Source of the DNA: JBGSWL01 sp041752455
GTDB taxonomy: Bacteria; Pseudomonadota; Alphaproteobacteria; Rhizobiales; Rhizobiaceae
DNA: 10,736 bases
Direction: 5' to 3'
Assembly: GCA_041752455.1 (NCBI GenBank)
Contig: JBGSWL010000021.1
Span: 1 to 10,736, forward strand
Made by a program: the position numbers and the translations under genes
The notes under the pieces: model-generated
What the model was told of the DNA's origin: nothing
Databases searched by the model: none
The model's input: the letters and a program-made list of their open reading frames with translations, nothing else
In this document: piece by piece, positions 7,720 to 10,736 of the stretch
How the letters are laid out: every line of letters starts with the position of its first letter
How positions within the stretch are numbered: position 1 is the stretch's first letter

Positions 7720-7874
7720 GTCTTTGAACCTTCAACTTGGCGTGGCATTCTCGTGCAAATTCGCAAGCCTCTTGGCACGGCCCGCCGACAGCGGCAATCG
7801 GCCAGATTCGCTTGCTAAGCGACCGGAGAATGAAAGTGCCGACCTGCCATCGAAAGTGAACTGCCGCAAATCAC

Positions 7875-7884
7875 GGAGGTGATC
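7875..7884 (+). promoter_or_regulatory. Extended Shine-Dalgarno of the protease-nuclease gene
   Basis: GGAGGTGATC is a 10-base perfect complement of the 16S rRNA tail and is followed directly by ATG 7885. It settles the start: the in-frame GTG at 7879 overlaps the site itself and is not needed. The GGAGG core is 5 bases from the ATG. Confidence 0.7.
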
Positions 7885-9861
7885 ATGAAAGACGACGAGC
7901 GTTACCGGCGCGCCTTTGCAGAAGGCGTCGATGAGGATCTGGCCCGCCATCTGATCGATCTCCAGCTTGACCTGCGCCTCGGGCGTGATCTCGGCACCGC
8001 CAAGCATTCGAGCCATGAACGCCAGGAAATGCGCAAGGCGCTGCTCAATGTCAGCGAAAAGGATTCCGACGCCGCCTGGGAGCGGGTGATCGGCACCAAC
8101 GATCTGGTCTCGATCAACTATCTTGCCCGCGGCCTTCGCGCCGCCCGCGCCGTCTGCCGCATCGCGGTGCCGATGCCCGGCGGCACCGCCTACGGGACCG
8201 GCTTTCTCGTCGCCCCGCGCCTCCTCATCACCAACAACCATGTGCTGGCCTCGCGCGACATGGCGGCGCAGGCCGAGGCCGAGTTCGATCATGAACTCGA
8301 TGTCGACAGCGTTCCCGTGCCGCCGGTGCGCTTCAACCTTGCCGCGCACGAGATCTTCCTCACCGATACGACGCTCGACATCACGCTCGTCTCCGTCGCG
8401 CCGCTCTCTGACACTGGCGTGCCGCTGGAACGCTTCGGCTTCCTGCCGCTGATCCCGCTGTCCGGCAAGGGACTGCACGGCGAGTGGGTTACCATCGTCC
8501 AGCATCCCGATGGCGACCGGAAAATGCTCGCCGTGCGCGAGAACCAGTTGCTGGAGGTCGACCGCAACCGCTTTCCGCAATTGAGCGCGCGGTTCATCCA
8601 CTACACGACCGACACCCAGCCCGGCTCGTCCGGCTCTCCGGTGCTGAACGACCAGTGGCAGGTCGTCGCGATCCACCACAAGGCCATTCCCAACCCCTAT
8701 CCGGCGCCTGCCGCAATCCTTGAAGACGCCAAGGAAGAGGCCATCGTCTCGGCCTGGCCGAAGGGCGACTGGCTTGCCAACGAGGGTGTCCGGGTCTCGG
8801 CGGTGTCCAAATGGCTGGAACAGCGGCGATACTCCGACATGCAGGCCGCCGCCGCGCTCGATCGCATAGCCCAGAGCATCGGCATCGTGCCGCTGCCGGC
8901 CCCGTCTTCGTCCAGCCGCACGGCCTCGGAAAACTTCGAGATGAGCCGGCCGAAACCGGCAACCCACTGGACTGGGCTCGCCGCGAGGCCCGACATGGGC
9001 TACGACGACAACTTCCTGCCCGAACCGATCTTATGGGACGATATCCTCCGCCCGCTCGATGCCGATCTTGCGGTTGCAAAGGACGGCGGCAAGCGCCTCG
9101 ACTACCTGCACTTTTCCGTCGCGATCAATGCCAAGCGCAAGTTCGCCGCGATGACCGCCGTCAACATCTTCGGGGCAAAGCTGGTCAATCCGGGCAGCCG
9201 CTCCGACACCTGGCGGCGCGATGTGCGCATGGATGACGATCTCCAGCCGGCCGACAATTTCTACGTGAAAAGCGAGGGCACCGATCCGGTACAGTTTTCA
9301 CGCGGTCATCTGGTGCGCCGCGTCGATCCGTGCTGGGGCACCAAGGCGGACGCCGAGACCGCCGAGATGCACACCTTCCATTTCGCCAATGCCGCACCGC
9401 AGGTGCAGGCCTACAACAATTCCGACTGGGGCGACCTTGAAGACTATGTGCTGGAGCGCGCCCAGACGAGGGACCTGAAGATGTCGGTCTTTACCGGGCC
9501 GATCTTCCGCGACGACGATCCGCTCTATGGCCAAAGCCGGCAAGGCGGACCATGGAAGATCCCGGTCAGCTACTGGAAGATCGTCGCGGTCGAAAAGACG
9601 CCCGGCGAAATTGCCGTTGCCGCCTTCATCGTCGGCCAGATCGAATATGTCATGGCGCTCTACGAGAGCCGGGTGTTCACCAGCCTCAGCCCCTATTCGA
9701 TCGAGGAGATCCGCCAGCGCAACCTGCAGGTGACGGTCAAGACGGTGGAAGACGAAACCGGCCTCGACTTCAGCGCCCTGCGCCCGTTCGATGCGCAAGG
9801 CGCGCTGGAGTCCACCCGCCACGCCCGGTTTGTCACGAGGCCGGGCGATATCGTGATCTGA
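7885..9861 (+). CDS. Fusion of trypsin-like serine protease and DNA/RNA non-specific endonuclease
   Basis: A 658-residue protein with no signal peptide or membrane helix, so probably cytosolic. Residues 1-90 are a charged helical region ending in ERVIGTNDLVSINYLARGL, a segment seen before protease domains of this type. Residues about 85-310 form a chymotrypsin-fold protease: H119 (LLITNNHVL), D165 (TTLDITLV) and S249 (TQPGSSGSPVL) are the triad. A Ser/Pro linker (about 336-350) follows. Residues about 360-658 form a NucA/Serratia-type nuclease: SRGH (472-475) with catalytic H475, then N502, P505-Q506, N511 and E519. The N511 and E519 spacing equals N119 and E127 of the Serratia enzyme. The usual Asp of DRGH is Ser. 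The combination suggests a regulated toxic effector, perhaps for phage defence; that role is inferred. The gene stands alone and no immunity gene is evident. Confidence 0.9.
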   Translation: MKDDERYRRAFAEGVDEDLARHLIDLQLDLRLGRDLGTAKHSSHERQEMRKALLNVSEKDSDAAWERVIGTNDLVSINYLARGLRAARAVCRIAVPMPGGTAYGTGFLVAPRLLITNNHVLASRDMAAQAEAEFDHELDVDSVPVPPVRFNLAAHEIFLTDTTLDITLVSVAPLSDTGVPLERFGFLPLIPLSGKGLHGEWVTIVQHPDGDRKMLAVRENQLLEVDRNRFPQLSARFIHYTTDTQPGSSGSPVLNDQWQVVAIHHKAIPNPYPAPAAILEDAKEEAIVSAWPKGDWLANEGVRVSAVSKWLEQRRYSDMQAAAALDRIAQSIGIVPLPAPSSSSRTASENFEMSRPKPATHWTGLAARPDMGYDDNFLPEPILWDDILRPLDADLAVAKDGGKRLDYLHFSVAINAKRKFAAMTAVNIFGAKLVNPGSRSDTWRRDVRMDDDLQPADNFYVKSEGTDPVQFSRGHLVRRVDPCWGTKADAETAEMHTFHFANAAPQVQAYNNSDWGDLEDYVLERAQTRDLKMSVFTGPIFRDDDPLYGQSRQGGPWKIPVSYWKIVAVEKTPGEIAVAAFIVGQIEYVMALYESRVFTSLSPYSIEEIRQRNLQVTVKTVEDETGLDFSALRPFDAQGALESTRHARFVTRPGDIVI

Positions 9862-9908
9862 GGGGCGCGAAGGGCCGCACCCTGCGTGCCGTCACGCTCG
9901 ACACCCGT

Positions 9909-9980
9909 CGTCATTCCGGGCCGCCGCAGGCGGACCCGGAACCCTTTGCCATGAAGGCTCCCGGACACTCGCAATGACCG
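9909..9980. repeat. REP-like palindromic element, copy A
   Basis: Starts CGTCATTCCGGG and ends CGCAATGACCG, so the outer arms (TCATT and AATGA) are inverted. Inside, TTCCGGG (9914-9920) pairs with CCCGGAA (9935-9941), with an inner CGCC/GGCG pair. This layout is common in alphaproteobacterial intergenic regions. It lies 48 bases after the protease-nuclease stop and may form its 3' hairpin. It shares a near-identical 5' part with the element at 10363. Confidence 0.75.
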
Positions 9981-10077
9981 CCGCGTCACAGCCACTGGTT
10001 TTTGCGGCCGGCGATATTGTAATGCAGCCGGCAATGCATACCTGCTGCGGGTCAACAACCTTAGGGGAGCAAGCACG

Positions 10078-10314
10078 ATGCAATGTCCAGTCGATGGCGC
10101 AGACCTTGTCATGTCGGAACGCAGCGGGGTGGAGATCGACTACTGCCCGAAATGCCGCGGCGTGTGGCTTGATCGTGGCGAACTCGACAAGATCATCGAG
10201 AGGGCTGGCCCTTCGGCTCCGGCTCCGGCCCGGGAGTATCGCGAGGATACACGCGCACCGGAGCCGCACAAAAAGAAGCGCGATTCGTTTCTCGGCGAAC
10301 TTTTCGATTTCTGA
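10078..10314 (+). CDS. Small TFIIB-type zinc-ribbon protein
   Basis: A 78-residue protein. The N-terminal half matches the zf-TFIIB family: CPVDGADL at residues 3-10, then VEIDYCPKCRGVWLDRGELDKII (18-40) with C23 and C26. The expected fourth metal ligand near residue 6 is Asp in a CPVDG context, which I believe is usual in this subfamily. The C-terminal half is a Pro/Ala linker, a Lys/Arg patch (HKKKRD) and a closing FLGELFDF. The function of these proteins is unknown; nucleic-acid or protein contact through the ribbon is a guess. The start is supported by AGGGGAG at 10063-10069. The gene sits alone between two copies of the same palindromic repeat and is convergent with pyc. Confidence 0.87.
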   Translation: MQCPVDGADLVMSERSGVEIDYCPKCRGVWLDRGELDKIIERAGPSAPAPAREYREDTRAPEPHKKKRDSFLGELFDF

Positions 10315-10362
10315 GACTGCAGGCCTCAAGCGGTAGGCAACCCGCTTTCAAACATCAGCATC

Positions 10363-10482
10363 CATCATTCCGGGCCGCCGCTGGCGGACCCGGAAACTGG
10401 CGCCGTGTGTCTTCGAGGAGAGGCGCTGTTTCTCCACGTCCACGTGACTGGATTGCGGATCGCTGCGCGTCCGCAATGACGG
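10363..10482. repeat. REP-like palindromic element, copy B (longer form)
   Basis: The 5' part matches copy A almost exactly: TTCCGGG (10368-10374) pairs with CCCGGAA (10389-10395), with a single centre change from A to T. The 3' part adds a second hairpin, ATTGCGGA (10452-10459) with TCCGCAAT (10470-10477), and ends AATGACGG. At 120 bp it looks like the full unit, of which copy A would be a shortened form. It fills the gap between the convergent zinc-ribbon and pyc genes and could block transcription from both sides. Confidence 0.75.
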
Positions 10483-10498
10483 AAAAGTGGGCGGGCCG

Positions 10499-10736
10499 CT
10501 ACTTGTACACCACCAGCAAATCCTTCGCATCGATCTGGTCGCCGGCCTTCACCAACACCTCGGCCACGGTGCCGTCGCGCTCGGCATGCAGCGCGGTTTC
10601 CATCTTCATCGCCTCGATCGAGACCAGCACGTCGCCGGCGCGCACCTCCTGGCCCGCTGAGATCGCCACGGTCGAAATGACGCCCGGCATCGGCGCGGCG
10701 ATGTGGTTCTCGTTGCCCGGCTCCGCCTTGCGCCGC
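10499..10736 (-). CDS. pyc: Pyruvate carboxylase, C-terminal biotinyl domain (partial)
   Basis: The last 78 or so residues of a protein that runs off the right edge. The visible part begins RRKAEPGNENHIAAPMPGVIST and continues through the biotinylation motif EAMKMET to the end DAKDLLVVYK. The biotin-accepting Lys is the 35th residue from the C-terminus, the usual place. The linker ahead of the domain and the phrase ENHIAAPMPGVIST resemble rhizobial pyruvate carboxylase, a cytosolic enzyme that turns pyruvate, bicarbonate and ATP into oxaloacetate and refills the TCA cycle. The biotin carboxylase and carboxyltransferase domains lie outside the window, so another biotin-dependent carboxylase such as an acyl-CoA carboxylase alpha subunit is not fully excluded. 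The stop is TAG at 10501-10499. Confidence 0.88.
   Translation of the reverse strand, partial: RRKAEPGNENHIAAPMPGVISTVAISAGQEVRAGDVLVSIEAMKMETALHAERDGTVAEVLVKAGDQIDAKDLLVVYK

Noticed and set aside
7773..7787. Sigma-54-like promoter (TGGCACG) upstream of the protease-nuclease gene
   Set aside because: The -24 half looks good, but the -12 TTGC element is absent at the required spacing.
7732..8967. A 411-codon open frame on the minus strand opposite the protease-nuclease gene
   Set aside because: It is a GC-driven antisense frame. The plus-strand protein has clear catalytic motifs throughout, and the antisense product is a His/Arg/Gly-rich sequence without motifs.

Overview
The window looks like chromosomal DNA from a high-GC alphaproteobacterium of the order Hyphomicrobiales (Rhizobiales), most likely Rhizobiaceae or a close relative. 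The evidence is the style of the proteins (rhizobial HtpX, a DUF1674/SdhAF4 protein, a 650-residue Acs, the C-terminus of a pyruvate carboxylase), the gene neighbourhood, and two kinds of intergenic palindromic repeat typical of this group. No rRNA, tRNA, insertion sequence, integrase or CRISPR array was found.

Layout, left to right. Positions 1-1368 (minus): the start of rsmB (16S rRNA methyltransferase, cut by the left edge) overlaps the stop of htpX (membrane zinc protease) by an ATGA. Positions 1480-1716 (plus): a small DUF1674/SdhAF4 gene, divergent from htpX. Positions 1944-3218 (plus): a TadG-like pilus-assembly protein with a von Willebrand A domain. Positions 3241-3506 hold a compact set of minus-strand signals: the acs terminator, a hairpin, a Shine-Dalgarno with 15 consecutive bases complementary to the 16S rRNA tail, a 21-codon reading frame and a second terminator. 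Positions 3529-5481 (minus): acs, acetyl-CoA synthetase. Positions 5482-5820 are a divergent promoter region. Positions 5821-6351 (plus): a secreted M15-type peptidase. Positions 6356-6460: two tandem palindromic repeats. Positions 6502-7719 (minus): an MFS transporter of the YbjJ type. Positions 7885-9861 (plus): a 658-residue fusion of a trypsin-like serine protease with a DNA/RNA non-specific endonuclease. Positions 10078-10314 (plus): a small zinc-ribbon protein, with one copy of a REP-like palindrome on each side. Positions 10499-10736 (minus): the biotinyl C-terminus of pyruvate carboxylase, cut by the right edge.

Most genes are housekeeping: rRNA modification, membrane protein quality control, succinate dehydrogenase assembly, acetate activation and anaplerosis. 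They do not form one pathway. Two items stand out. One is the protease-nuclease fusion, an apparently cytosolic protein that joins two potentially toxic enzymes and resembles effectors of bacterial conflict systems. The other is the small minus-strand unit downstream of acs, with its near-maximal anti-SD complementarity, abutting hairpin and own terminator.
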